DNA of 64,000 nt, taken from positions 3,207,898 through 3,271,897 of the forward strand of contig CP070700.1 of NCBI GenBank assembly GCA_020349865.1, read 5' to 3'. This DNA comes from Desulfobacteraceae bacterium. GTDB lineage: Bacteria; Desulfobacterota; DSM-4660; Desulfatiglandales; Desulfatiglandaceae. The translations under genes and the position numbers were made by a program. How positions within the stretch are numbered: the first letter of the stretch is position 1; the number at the start of each line of letters is the position of its first letter. This document shows, piece by piece, positions 36,472 to 45,906 of the stretch. The notes under the pieces are model-generated. The model worked only from the letters and a program-made list of their open reading frames with translations, was not told where the DNA came from and did no database searches.

Positions 36472-37767
36472 TTACAACATCATGTCTGGAAGCCATGTGG
36501 ACAAAAACGGTAACATCACGAGTATTGCCACCACGATGCACTCCATAATAAAAAACCAGCCTACCCCTCGAAAAACCTGCCCCATGGAGAGGCCCGATAC
36601 CTTTCTGATGATAATGACATTGGTCCCCACCGGTGGCGTAATCAAACTCAGCTCTATCATGACGGTGACTAATACCCCGAACCAGATGGGATCGAAGCCA
36701 AGCTTCATAATTACCGGGAAGATAACCGGGACCGTAAGGACCAGCATTCCAATAACGTCCATCACACATCCAAGTGCAAGGTATGTAAGCAAAATGGCGG
36801 TGAGAATGATATATCTGTTAAGCGGGAGCGCCGATACCCAGTCCGCGAAAAAGGTATTGAGCCCCGTTATTGCTATGAACTGGGCAAAAACAGAGGCTCC
36901 GATAAGGATGAGAACGATCATTGCCACGAGGCGCATGGATTCGTCCAAGGTGGCAACAAGTACACGCTTACTCATCTTTCTTAATGCAAAAAGAAGAACA
37001 AAAGAACCGAAGGCCCCTATGCCGGCCCCCTCTGTGGGTGTAAACCAGCCCATAAATATCCCACCCACAACGAGGAGAAAAAGCGAGAGGACTCCCCACA
37101 CCTTCCAGAGAGATCTAAATCTTTCGCCCCATGAAAAGCTTTCTCCCCTAGGGGCCAAAGCCGGATTCCGTTTCGCCCTTACATAAATCATCACGCTGAA
37201 CACTAACGCCGTTAAGACACCAGGAATAATTCCTGCGATAAAAAGCTTACCGATAGACTGCTCGGTCAATACTCCGTAAAGCACCATCGGTATGCTTGGT
37301 GGGATAAGAATACCTAAAGTTCCTGCCGCCGCTATGGTGCCGCAACTAAAAACAGGGTCGTATTTATGTCGGTTCAGTTCGGGAAGGGCTATGGTACCCA
37401 ATGTAGCAACAGCAGCCACACTCGAACCCGTAACCGCTCCAAAACCGGCTGAAGCAAATACTGAAGCAATAGCCAGTCCCCCAGGGAAAGATCCGAGCCA
37501 CTTATAGATCACTTCATACAAGTCTTCTGTAATTCCTGTGTGGAAGGCAAACTGTCCCATGAGTATGAAAAGAGGAATACACGCCAAAACAAAATGGGCC
37601 GTGTTGCTGTAGGCGACGATGCCAAATCCTTCCACACTTTGCCCCAGGCCCGCTAACAGGGCAAACCCGGCGAGTCCTACTATGCCCATTGAGAAAGCGA
37701 TAGGCACGCCGATAAACAAAAGCAGAAAAAGGACGGCAAATCCTACTACTCCTATGATAGGATCCAT
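36472..37767 (-). CDS. dctM: TRAP transporter large permease DctM
   Basis: A 431-residue DctM-type permease with about 12 membrane spans and family motifs such as GFGAVTGSSVAAVATLGTIALP and GILIPPSIPMVLYG read in parts. The late segment LSLITPPVGTNVIIIR is also typical. It couples ion flow to substrate import with the small DctQ subunit (20 bases upstream) and the DctP binding protein. The convergent TauE gene ends about 130 bases away. Confidence 0.93.
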   Translation of the reverse strand: MDPIIGVVGFAVLFLLLFIGVPIAFSMGIVGLAGFALLAGLGQSVEGFGIVAYSNTAHFVLACIPLFILMGQFAFHTGITEDLYEVIYKWLGSFPGGLAIASVFASAGFGAVTGSSVAAVATLGTIALPELNRHKYDPVFSCGTIAAAGTLGILIPPSIPMVLYGVLTEQSIGKLFIAGIIPGVLTALVFSVMIYVRAKRNPALAPRGESFSWGERFRSLWKVWGVLSLFLLVVGGIFMGWFTPTEGAGIGAFGSFVLLFALRKMSKRVLVATLDESMRLVAMIVLILIGASVFAQFIAITGLNTFFADWVSALPLNRYIILTAILLTYLALGCVMDVIGMLVLTVPVIFPVIMKLGFDPIWFGVLVTVMIELSLITPPVGTNVIIIRKVSGLSMGQVFRGVGWFFIMECIVVAILVMLPFLSTWLPDMML

Positions 37768-37787
37768 GGAGACTTTCTTTCTGTCAT

Positions 37788-38300
37788 TTATTCATAAAGG
37801 TCCGGTTTACGAATGACTCCCAACTCGAAAAGCACAGAAATTATGAGCTGCAATAAAAAGAACATGGAGCCAATAACTATGACTGCCTGTGGAATACCGC
37901 GGGGAAAGCCAAGGTCAACCGTCACATCCCCAAATCGGAAGGAACCATATGCAAGTACAAAGCTTCCGTAACTCAGGCATGCAAAGATAAAAATCCCGAT
38001 ACTTGCTGAGAACAAACGGATAATCTTCTGAACTTTCGGTGGAAGATTTTCCAGAAGAATTTCCACATTGATGTGATCACCCTTTACCCACGTGTAAGAA
38101 AAGCTCAAAAAACATAAAATACAAAAGAATACTTCGATCAGATCCATGGCTCCGGTTACAGCAACGGCCAATCGCCTAAAGAACACGTCGACAAATATAA
38201 TAAGCATGAGAACCAGGGCGATGACATTACCCCCTCTGAAAATCCACTTACTCACCTTTGTGATCGTTTCTGCAAGTGTCTGCAAAAAAATCCCGTTCAC
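37788..38300 (-). CDS. dctQ: TRAP transporter small permease DctQ
   Basis: A 170-residue protein with four membrane spans. The second and third are joined by the typical FCFLSFSYTWVKGDHINVEIL-like region (WVKGDHI is the family hallmark). It starts with GTG after a GGGGAGG site. It sits between dctP and dctM in the standard order and bridges the two in the membrane. Confidence 0.9.
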   Translation of the reverse strand: MNGIFLQTLAETITKVSKWIFRGGNVIALVLMLIIFVDVFFRRLAVAVTGAMDLIEVFFCILCFLSFSYTWVKGDHINVEILLENLPPKVQKIIRLFSASIGIFIFACLSYGSFVLAYGSFRFGDVTVDLGFPRGIPQAVIVIGSMFFLLQLIISVLFELGVIRKPDLYE

Positions 38301-38447
38301 GAATTAAAACCTCCCCAATAAGGTTGATAGGAGTGTCTGCCTCCCAAAATCGGAAGGCAGACAAAAAACGGCTATCGGAGGCCCTTGCATGGGTCTCCTG
38401 GTCCCCAAACTTCCAGGCCCATAGAACTCATAAAACTACAATGTATC

Positions 38448-39497
38448 TTAGTACTTGGGTTGTGCTTTTCCGCTCCAGGCTCGGTACCTCTGCATCAGAT
38501 CTTCCATTCGGTCCATGGTCTTCTTTCCAGGTATCCCCTTCTTCTCCAGATCCTCTATCATCTTGTCCTTTAGTCCAGCCACTTTTGCCTTGAATCTACC
38601 AAGTTCAGCGTCGTCAGGCTCAACGATCTCAACACCTTTCGATTTGAAGTACGGAAAAGTAAATGCATCGGTGTTCTGATAGTGAAATCCTGAAAGGTTC
38701 ATCGCTTGATAGCTCGCCCGCATAACCGCATCTTGGAGGTCTTTGGGCAAGCGGTTCCACGTTTTAAGGTTCATTGCCTCTATCAAATGATAAGAAAAGA
38801 AGTCCATTTTCAAGATGTACTTGGTAACTTCTTCCAGCTTAAAGGACCTGCCAGCACCAACGGGGAAGACAATGCCGTCCACAACGCCTCTTTGCATAGC
38901 CAGATACATATCCGTATGTTTCAGTTTTACAGGGACGGCGCCATATATCTTCAGTGCTTCATCGGCGATACCGCCACATCTTAACCTCAGGCCTTTTAGG
39001 TCTTCCACTTTAGTGACTTTCTTATCCCTTAGTAAAATCTGGAAGTTAGGGTCACCAATCATGAAAAGCAGCTTGAGGTTTTTCTCTTTTAACCTGGGAG
39101 CCCAAACATCTGACATTTGATTCAACACCCACGTCGCTTCTGTTCCGTCGTTAAACAAAAAAGGGAGGGTAGAGAGTTGTACGAGGGGTAGAGATCCAGG
39201 GTGCGCCACAATATGAATATTGGTTATGTCACAGACCCCTGCCCTTACTTTTTCATATTTTTCGAATGATCCAGCGAGCATGCCGGCAGGATAATAGGTT
39301 GCATTAATTCTTCCCTCGGATTCTCTGCCTATGGCACGCGCAAATTCTACCATCACATTATTCATATCGTGCAAGACAGGCCAGTGGGAGGCAAGCTTCA
39401 ATTGAATTGGCTTATCTGCAGCCTGCGCGGGAATGGGCATTGACGATAATGCTAACACCATAAATACAAGTAGGCTCAAAGCAACATAACGTTTCAT
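38448..39497 (-). CDS. dctP: TRAP solute-binding protein DctP
   Basis: A 349-residue periplasmic protein with a signal peptide ending in AQAA. The mature protein opens IQLKLASHWP and contains KVTKVEDLKGLRLRCGG with the arginine that usually pairs with a substrate carboxylate, so the ligand is probably an organic acid. It forms a tripartite system with the DctQ and DctM genes downstream. The upstream URO-D/CobW pair is 335 bases away on the same strand. Confidence 0.92.
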   Translation of the reverse strand: MKRYVALSLLVFMVLALSSMPIPAQAADKPIQLKLASHWPVLHDMNNVMVEFARAIGRESEGRINATYYPAGMLAGSFEKYEKVRAGVCDITNIHIVAHPGSLPLVQLSTLPFLFNDGTEATWVLNQMSDVWAPRLKEKNLKLLFMIGDPNFQILLRDKKVTKVEDLKGLRLRCGGIADEALKIYGAVPVKLKHTDMYLAMQRGVVDGIVFPVGAGRSFKLEEVTKYILKMDFFSYHLIEAMNLKTWNRLPKDLQDAVMRASYQAMNLSGFHYQNTDAFTFPYFKSKGVEIVEPDDAELGRFKAKVAGLKDKMIEDLEKKGIPGKKTMDRMEDLMQRYRAWSGKAQPKY

Positions 39498-39832
39498 GGC
39501 TCTTTCTCCTTTGTTGAAACTAATTGGCGCTGAGTAAACAATATTCCTTATTTTAACCCGCTGTTTGAATGTCCATGGTTATCACCCCCTTGAGTTTTTG
39601 AAGAATTAGGAACTGAACGGATATTTCCCTCCTTTAAAAGCAACGTCAATTCAAGACCTGCATTTCCACCGCTCTTCCCTTATTTGTCAATGGGACCCAT
39701 GGTGATCAGATTTCTTTAGTCCCTGGGCCGCTTGTTACTGCCCCATACAAGATTGTAAAAGACATTAGTCTTGAAAGGAGAAAGAGCGGATACACATTTG
39801 AGACACGGGAATTCACATTTCTTGATTACCAT
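39498..39832. other. Intergenic region upstream of dctP
   Basis: About 335 bases holding the presumed dctP promoter. One TGAAAC half-site occurs at about 39515, but it lacks the inverted partner and no -24/-12 element was found. Confidence 0.4.
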
Positions 39833-40846
39833 TTATTCAGCTAACACGCACCGTTTGAGTTGCTCGATCACCTCATGCCCATTTACCCCCCAACCTACAA
39901 AAGCAAGCCTGGTATCTTGATCACCATCCCAGGTTTCCCACTCACTTCTTCCACAGACAAAGTTGAGCAATAGAGTACGATCGGGAAATCGCACGGGTCC
40001 CTTTATACGAAACAGGCCCCAGGGTGCCTTTTCAAGAAAGCGTTTAAGGCTAGTTTCATCTAAGGGCATAATCTCTAAAAAATCGAACGCCACAAAGCCG
40101 TTTATGTCTCTAAGGTGGGCATGGTTTCGTTCAGCATTGTGATAATGGCAGTGACCGTACTCATGATTGGTTTCCGTGCCGTGAGCCGGCAGGTAGAAGC
40201 CCAGGAGTTCATTGCTCGAGACTTTTTTGGGCCCATCCGCCCACAGGATTTCTGGATCAACCTTGCAGTAGATGGTGGGTACTGCGTGGCTCCCTGGAAC
40301 GGTTTCGTGTATCTCTTTCAGGGACTCCCAGACTTTCTTTTTATCAACCGTATCGATCTTATTCAGTAGGATCAGATCCGCTTGAGCAAGTTGATTCATG
40401 AAGAATTGCCCAAAATTCTCCTTACCTATCCAGTACTTAATATCCAGGACAGTAATGGCTTGATTTATCTCAATGCTCTGTTTTAGATCTCCATCTTCAA
40501 GTGCTGAAGCCACCTTGTTGGGTTCGGCAACGCCTGTTGCTTCCAAGAGGATCCTCTTTGGCTTGTATCGATCACAGACATCCCTCAAGGTTCGCGCGAG
40601 TTCGGTCCTGATTGTGCAGCAAACACATCCGCTGGTAAGTTCAAATACGTCCGACCCGCCCTTTCTCAAGAGGGCGCCGTCGATACCCACTTTTCCTAAT
40701 TCGTTCACAATGACGACAGTATCCGACAGGTCCTTTTCCCAGTAAAGAATGTTTCTGAGCAATGTAGTTTTTCCGGAGCCCAGAAAACCAGCTATGACGA
40801 GTACTTTTACCTTTTCATTTATATGAGAGGGGACTTTTTTGCTCAT
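39833..40846 (-). CDS. CobW/P47K family GTPase (metallochaperone)
   Basis: A 337-residue G3E GTPase. The P-loop is GFLGSGKTT, the CxCC metal motif is SGCVCCTI, and the NKID guanine-specificity motif is visible. A histidine-rich stretch (HCHYHNAERNHAH) follows the GTPase core at about residue 240 and is probably a metal reservoir. The C-terminal CobW_C domain includes RIKGPVRF. The frame opens with TTG, but the ATG at 40846 follows a GGAGAG site. It is encoded ten bases after the URO-D gene, so it probably inserts zinc or another metal into that protein. Confidence 0.9.
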   Translation of the reverse strand: MSKKVPSHINEKVKVLVIAGFLGSGKTTLLRNILYWEKDLSDTVVIVNELGKVGIDGALLRKGGSDVFELTSGCVCCTIRTELARTLRDVCDRYKPKRILLEATGVAEPNKVASALEDGDLKQSIEINQAITVLDIKYWIGKENFGQFFMNQLAQADLILLNKIDTVDKKKVWESLKEIHETVPGSHAVPTIYCKVDPEILWADGPKKVSSNELLGFYLPAHGTETNHEYGHCHYHNAERNHAHLRDINGFVAFDFLEIMPLDETSLKRFLEKAPWGLFRIKGPVRFPDRTLLLNFVCGRSEWETWDGDQDTRLAFVGWGVNGHEVIEQLKRCVLAE

Positions 40847-40861
40847 AGGCAAGCTTCTCTC

Positions 40862-41998
40862 CTAAAGCATATAATTTTTTGCGGATCTGTGATTGGGAGA
40901 AAGTGTCAGGGGGTACCTTCCGTATCTGTGGGTTGCGTCAACCCAGGCTTTAAAATTCTCGTTTGAAGTAGTGGGCAATACCTGACAGCACGGCGCCATA
41001 ACCACACCAAGACCATCACCGATTTTACTTAACATATCTTCCACATCGGCCCATATCTTTTCTGCCGGATGACTTTGAATTTTGTAGCAATCATAGCTAA
41101 TACATGCCGGTATTCCAAATTTGTCCACCACGTTTTCCTTAATCCATTCTGGGGGGTGCGTGTTATCCAGATGCAGGCCTTCCACACCAGTTTCCTTAAC
41201 TATCCTTTTCAAATACCTGCTGCCTTCCGGAGTTCTCATATTACCGTGGGTGTGCAACCAGACCCCTTGGTTAAATTCTTTTCTTATCCTCTGGGCTAAT
41301 TCGTAAAGATAAGGGAGACTGTAACGCTCTGCCATCTTTGGACTAATCATCAGAATTCCCAGGGTATCGGCGACAACAGTGACACTGTTGGCCCCGGCCT
41401 CATATTGTGCTCGGACCCAGTCCATGTTCCAGTCCCCAGCAACCCTGCACATCTCAGTAACCCATTCGGGCTCACTGATCATGTCCTCAAGGAAAGCTTC
41501 GTGCGGCCGGAAAAGTAACATAGCCGATGTTGCAGCCAGATAGCATGACGCCACAAGCGGGGTCGAATCCCCAACGGCTTTAGACACATTTTTGATCGCT
41601 TTAAGTGCACCTTCCATACGAGGATCCGCTGATCTGATGTCGTAGTTTGCCAACTTCCTCTGAACCTTGGGCCAGTCCCATTTGGTCTTGACCGGTTTAG
41701 CTTTGGTGACGCCCACGCTTTCGCCGAATTTGATCGGAACATTAATGCCACCACCCCATGCTGGAACACCGAACGCGCTGTCCGTATAACATGGAATCGC
41801 TATGTCATAGCCAATATGCTCAATATTCCACAGTACCGCCTCAGTGCATTTGTCAGAATCATACCAATCCTCTCCCGTAACATCAGGAAGCAGCCAGCCC
41901 ATACTGTAGATCAGCTGAGACATTGGTCTCGGCCAGACCGGCATGTAGTCCGGTGCGCGCATTTTGCATACAGCATTAAATCGCTCTTTCTTGGTCAT
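40862..41998 (-). CDS. URO-D family corrinoid methyltransferase (3)
   Basis: A 378-residue paralogue of the proteins at 30342 and 32342, with a C-terminal extension of about 12 residues. The predicted metal site is LHTHGN (H249, H251) with MAPCCQVLPTTS (C337, C338). The N-terminal MTKKERFNAV and the tail FKAWVDATHRYGRYPL are shared with the other copies. It is followed closely by a CobW-type GTPase gene. No sigma-54 promoter was found just upstream, so regulation may differ from the other copies. Confidence 0.85.
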   Translation of the reverse strand: MTKKERFNAVCKMRAPDYMPVWPRPMSQLIYSMGWLLPDVTGEDWYDSDKCTEAVLWNIEHIGYDIAIPCYTDSAFGVPAWGGGINVPIKFGESVGVTKAKPVKTKWDWPKVQRKLANYDIRSADPRMEGALKAIKNVSKAVGDSTPLVASCYLAATSAMLLFRPHEAFLEDMISEPEWVTEMCRVAGDWNMDWVRAQYEAGANSVTVVADTLGILMISPKMAERYSLPYLYELAQRIRKEFNQGVWLHTHGNMRTPEGSRYLKRIVKETGVEGLHLDNTHPPEWIKENVVDKFGIPACISYDCYKIQSHPAEKIWADVEDMLSKIGDGLGVVMAPCCQVLPTTSNENFKAWVDATHRYGRYPLTLSPNHRSAKNYML

Positions 41999-42288
41999 TT
42001 TATTGAGAAGTTTTCTGTTCTTTTATGGAATATTCACTCCGAATCTTTACCAACAAATATCTAAAGATCGCTGATTTCCATTTCCTTCTCACACTATCAG
42101 AAGCATCGGAATTACACAAAATGAAATCGTCAACCTAAAGTCTTGATATTTCAAGGCAGAGAGTGAGAACAGCCATTCTGCTGCACTCCCTTAGCGAGTG
42201 AGTACCTTCCTCAAGATGGAATCTATTTCTGACTACATGCTTTATTAACTGCTGGCTTAGTCTGATCAGTTCGTTCTTCTGTTTTTCG

Positions 42289-43383
42289 TTATGGCTTGCA
42301 GCTTACGTGGCAAACACCCACCGGAGTCTCGACTGCATAAGGGAAGTATTTCTTTTTAAACCGGAGTGCCACGTTGACTAGACTGATCAAAACCGGAACC
42401 TCAAGCAAGGGCCCGATGACTGTAGCGAAGGCATGATTAGAATGTATGCCAAATATGGCTACTGCCACGGCTATTGCCAACTCAAAGTCATTGCTTGCCG
42501 CAGTGAAGGAGACGGCGGTCGTTTGCCCATAGTTGGCATTGATCTTATAGGCAACGAAGAAGGTGATGAACCACATAAAGAAGAAGTATATGCCAAGAGG
42601 AATAGAGATCCGCACCACATCCAGGGGCAGTTGGATAATGTATTCCCCTTTCAAAGAAAACATGACGATAATGGTAAATAATAATGCAATGAGCGTAATG
42701 GGGCTTATTTTGGGTGCAAAAACATTCTCATACCAATCTCTACCTTTGGATTTTAGTAGGCTGAATCGCGTAATAACCCCGGCAATAAAAGGGATTCCCA
42801 AATAGATGAAAACGGTTTTGGCAGCTTCCCCCATTGAAATGCTCACATTGATTCCATCTACAAGGCCGAGCCAGTTGAGACCAACCGTTATGAAAAGGTA
42901 TATGTATATGGCGTAGAACAAAACCTGGAAAACGGCATTTAATGCAACCAGTCCCACGGCAAGCTCTCTATCCCCTTCGGCAAGTTCATTCCACACGATT
43001 ACCATGGCAATGCAGCGGGCAAGCCCGACCAAAATAACGCCAATCATGTATTCCGGATAATTCCGTAAAAAGATGATCGCGAGAACGAACATTAATACAG
43101 GACCTATTACCCAGTTCTGAAGTAAGGAGATAGTCAAAAGTTTCTTGTGCTGAAAAACCTTACCGATTTCTTCATATCTAACTTTCGCCAACGGGGGATA
43201 CATCATTAATATCAATCCAACGGCGATCGGGATGGATGTTGTGCCTATCTGGAGACCTGCAATGAATTTGGTTACCGCTGGCGAATAATATCCCAACAAT
43301 ATTCCTGCGGCCATTGCTATAAAGATCCATAGGGTTAAGAACCGATCTAACACTGCAAGTTTTTTTCCCGTTGCATCTACCAT
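42289..43383 (-). CDS. ACR3 family arsenite efflux permease
   Basis: A 364-residue permease with ten predicted spans. Conserved ACR3 features include [23 protein letters not shown] in parts, with the essential membrane cysteine in LARCIAM, and the late [17 protein letters not shown]. The start at 43383 follows GGAGGAGG and is preferred to one 21 bases upstream. It stands apart from the ars cluster at 52-61 kb, where two ACR3 relatives are broken, so this is the only intact ACR3 copy here. Confidence 0.92.
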   Translation of the reverse strand: MVDATGKKLAVLDRFLTLWIFIAMAAGILLGYYSPAVTKFIAGLQIGTTSIPIAVGLILMMYPPLAKVRYEEIGKVFQHKKLLTISLLQNWVIGPVLMFVLAIIFLRNYPEYMIGVILVGLARCIAMVIVWNELAEGDRELAVGLVALNAVFQVLFYAIYIYLFITVGLNWLGLVDGINVSISMGEAAKTVFIYLGIPFIAGVITRFSLLKSKGRDWYENVFAPKISPITLIALLFTIIVMFSLKGEYIIQLPLDVVRISIPLGIYFFFMWFITFFVAYKINANYGQTTAVSFTAASNDFELAIAVAVAIFGIHSNHAFATVIGPLLEVPVLISLVNVALRFKKKYFPYAVETPVGVCHVSCKP

Positions 43384-43713
43384 GATTTCCTCCTCCGAAA
43401 ACATTTTGTTTTTGACCCAATCATTTGTTCCGTATAGTAACAGCTAGCCCAGCACCTGCAGGTCAGAAGCTTTTTCGATCTTTACCACTATCATACAAGG
43501 ACATGTTCTCAGGCGACCTATTCGGCGCTCTTTCTCTTGCAACACACTTTCCCCATTCGGCAAGGTAAGGTTATTACCGGAAGATCTCTTTTGCACCGTG
43601 GGGCAGGCTCCCCGTTTTTTCACATCATCTGATAGTTTGTTTTGAGAACCCTTTTCTGTGCTCAACCGAATGCGCAAAAACCTTCTCTGTTTTCTTCCCT
43701 AATCTGTAATAAT

Positions 43714-43863
43714 CTAAAGCCTTATCGGATACCTGCCGTATCTATGCGTTACATTCACCCAGGGCCTAAAATTTGGCCCTGGTGTTTTGGGAAGCACCTG
43801 ACAACTCGGGCACATAAGATCGCCACTCCCGGAACCCCCAAACTTCAGAATGAATGCGTGCAC
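43714..43863 (-). pseudogene. C-terminal remnant of a fourth URO-D methyltransferase
   Basis: The minus-strand frame reads LMCPSCQVLPKTPGP, then WVNVTHRYGRYPIRL and a TAG stop at 43714-43716. This matches the last ~45 residues of the three intact URO-D-family proteins. Nothing of the N-terminal part is recognisable upstream. Confidence 0.8.
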
Positions 43864-44127
43864 TCCTTTTCTCTCGTTTCCTTCTTAGCGAAGTTCAACA
43901 GTATATTCCGTTGCCTCATATCACAGATCTAGCAGGTAGTAATAGAGCAATGCGCATGCCATATTTTCCAAAACGGCCAGATGAAGATACACAATTTGGC
44001 CGCTTTTGGCAATTTTCTGTAACTACTTCAAATTGTTAGGCTATGGCTAAAATTGAAAATATTCTTTCGGAGATCTTATTGAGAGAAGGATTACTCGTCC
44101 TTACTCATAATAAGTGCAGGGTCTGCA

Positions 44128-44175
44128 TGAAACAAAAAGTTTCACTATATTTTCTGCTTGAAACAGTTCGTTTAA
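44128..44175. promoter_or_regulatory. Paired activator-binding palindromes upstream of the activator gene
   Basis: Site 44128-44144 is a perfect palindrome, TGAAACAAAAAGTTTCA. Site 44159-44175 reads TGAAAC-N5-GTTTAA. Starts are exactly 31 bp apart. They lie about 105-150 bp before the activator start codon, suggesting autoregulation. Confidence 0.75.
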
Positions 44176-44280
44176 TTGGGTAAAGAAAACGAATAGTCAC
44201 ATCCTTTGTATAAAGAAATGAATAGAGACTGCAGAGCTGGCCTAACATTGAGTATGACTTTGTTTAAGGAGGGTCCCTAA

Positions 44281-45765
44281 ATGCCTCAAGATATCAAAGA
44301 ACAAAAGGTGATTCCATTTTTCAGAATTCAGGGCTCAAACCTGTCGCTGCAACCCGATTCAGAGATGCCAACCGAAAAGGTTTGGCTTGAAAAAGAAAAA
44401 TTGATGATGGCCATACTCGACAGCATACACGACGGTGTTTTCACCATCGATTTCAACATGAAAGTGACACATTTTAACCGCGCTGCGGAAAGGATCACGG
44501 GGTATTCTGCTAATGAGGCGATCGGAAAACCTTGCATGGATGTATTTTGCAGTCAGGGAGGTTCCAAAGAGGATTGTGTGGCCACTTGTCCCATGAAAAA
44601 AACCATAAAATATAAAACGCCTATAGTTAAAAAGAGAACCATCTTTAACAAAAAGGGAGAGATCCTCACTGTTTCCTCAACCACCAACCTATTGTTCGAT
44701 TTGGACAATCAGCCCATAGGTGGTGTGGAAACATTCGCTGATATCACTGTTTTGGAGAAATTGAAAGAAAAGTGGCAGGGGAAAAAGTACAACCTGGCAA
44801 ATATCGTCGGAAAAAACCCTAAAATGACAGAAATCTATGATCTCATCGAGGCCATATCTGGCACGTTGTCAAATGTCCTCATTCAAGGAGAGACTGGAAC
44901 AGGCAAAGGGCTCATCGCAAGTGCCATCCATTATCGAAGCATCAACCACAAAGGGCCTTTTGTCCACGTTAACTGTGCTGCTATGCCTGAAAACTTACTT
45001 GAAAGTGAACTCTTCGGCCATGTCAAAGGGGCGTTTACCGGAGCCATCAGTGATCGACAGGGCAGGTGCGAAATGGCCCACAAGGGGACCCTTTTCTTGG
45101 ACGAGATTGGAGAGATTAGTCCTGCCATGCAGGCAAAGTTATTACGGGTAGTTGAAGAAAAGCAATTTGAGAAAGTAGGATCATCAGACACAACCAACGT
45201 TGATATTCGGATCATTGCGGCTACCAGTAAGAACCTGGAGCCGGACATATTGGATCGCCAATTTCGCAGTGATCTGTTTTTCAGATTAAATATTATTCCT
45301 TGCAAAATTCCACCCTTACGGGAACGCATGGAGGATATTCCCCTCCTGGTGGAACATTTTGTCGATAAACTCAATTTTAAGATGGAAAAGGAAGTGACAG
45401 ATTTAGATCCAGAAATCTTTGACATCTTCATGAGATATCCGTGGCCCGGAAACGTGAGAGAACTGGAAAGTGTAATGGAGTATGCTTTTATTCAGTGCAG
45501 AGGGAACTACTTGGAGGCCCACTTTCTTCCTCCCCGCTTCAGGTTACTCAATACTAGAGTAACAGATGTTTCTCTCAGCACCCCAATTTCATCAGAAATG
45601 TTCCAATTATCAGAGGTTAATCCAAATACATCGATACCCACTGAAAAAAGTAGGCTCCTTGAGGCCTTGGAAAATTGCCGTTGGAACAGGGCTAAGGCAG
45701 CGGAACGGCTTAATATAAGCAGAACCACCCTGTGGCGAATGATGAGGAAATGCGGGCTTTCTTGA
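44281..45765 (+). CDS. Sigma-54-dependent transcriptional activator
   Basis: A 494-residue enhancer-binding protein. Residues ~40-160 are a PAS sensory domain with an unusual cysteine set (C85, C90, C99, C103: CMDVFC ... CVATC). Residues ~175-400 are the AAA+ core with Walker A GETGTGKG (203-210), the sigma-54-contacting GAFTGA loop (250-255) and Walker B LFLDEIGE. The last 40 residues are a Fis-type helix-turn-helix (AKAAERLNISRTTLWRMM). It has no receiver domain, so it senses a signal directly. Paired palindromes upstream of its own gene and of two methyl-transfer promoters make it the likely regulator of the island. Confidence 0.93.
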   Translation: MPQDIKEQKVIPFFRIQGSNLSLQPDSEMPTEKVWLEKEKLMMAILDSIHDGVFTIDFNMKVTHFNRAAERITGYSANEAIGKPCMDVFCSQGGSKEDCVATCPMKKTIKYKTPIVKKRTIFNKKGEILTVSSTTNLLFDLDNQPIGGVETFADITVLEKLKEKWQGKKYNLANIVGKNPKMTEIYDLIEAISGTLSNVLIQGETGTGKGLIASAIHYRSINHKGPFVHVNCAAMPENLLESELFGHVKGAFTGAISDRQGRCEMAHKGTLFLDEIGEISPAMQAKLLRVVEEKQFEKVGSSDTTNVDIRIIAATSKNLEPDILDRQFRSDLFFRLNIIPCKIPPLRERMEDIPLLVEHFVDKLNFKMEKEVTDLDPEIFDIFMRYPWPGNVRELESVMEYAFIQCRGNYLEAHFLPPRFRLLNTRVTDVSLSTPISSEMFQLSEVNPNTSIPTEKSRLLEALENCRWNRAKAAERLNISRTTLWRMMRKCGLS

Positions 45766-45906
45766 AGTGCTCAACCGGATAATCGTTTCTTGCGTGAAGT
45801 TCCGCGCCCAAACGGCAAGACTTCATCCTCAAAAGAGGTAGCCCCTCTAAGATCCAAACCAGGAAAGTTTAATTACTGTCAAAAAAAACATCTCCTGGGT
45901 GACTTT

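Larger units (their letters stand above)
43384..44280. other. Region upstream of the sigma-54 activator
   Basis: About 900 bases. It holds a URO-D methyltransferase remnant (43714-43863) and a pair of activator sites (44128-44175), described separately. A TTG-initiated frame at 43444-43677 is open but has no recognisable domain or ribosome binding site. Confidence 0.45.

Noticed and set aside
43444..43677. Minus-strand TTG-initiated frame of 77 codons
   Set aside because: No ribosome binding site, no recognisable domain, and a poor start codon.
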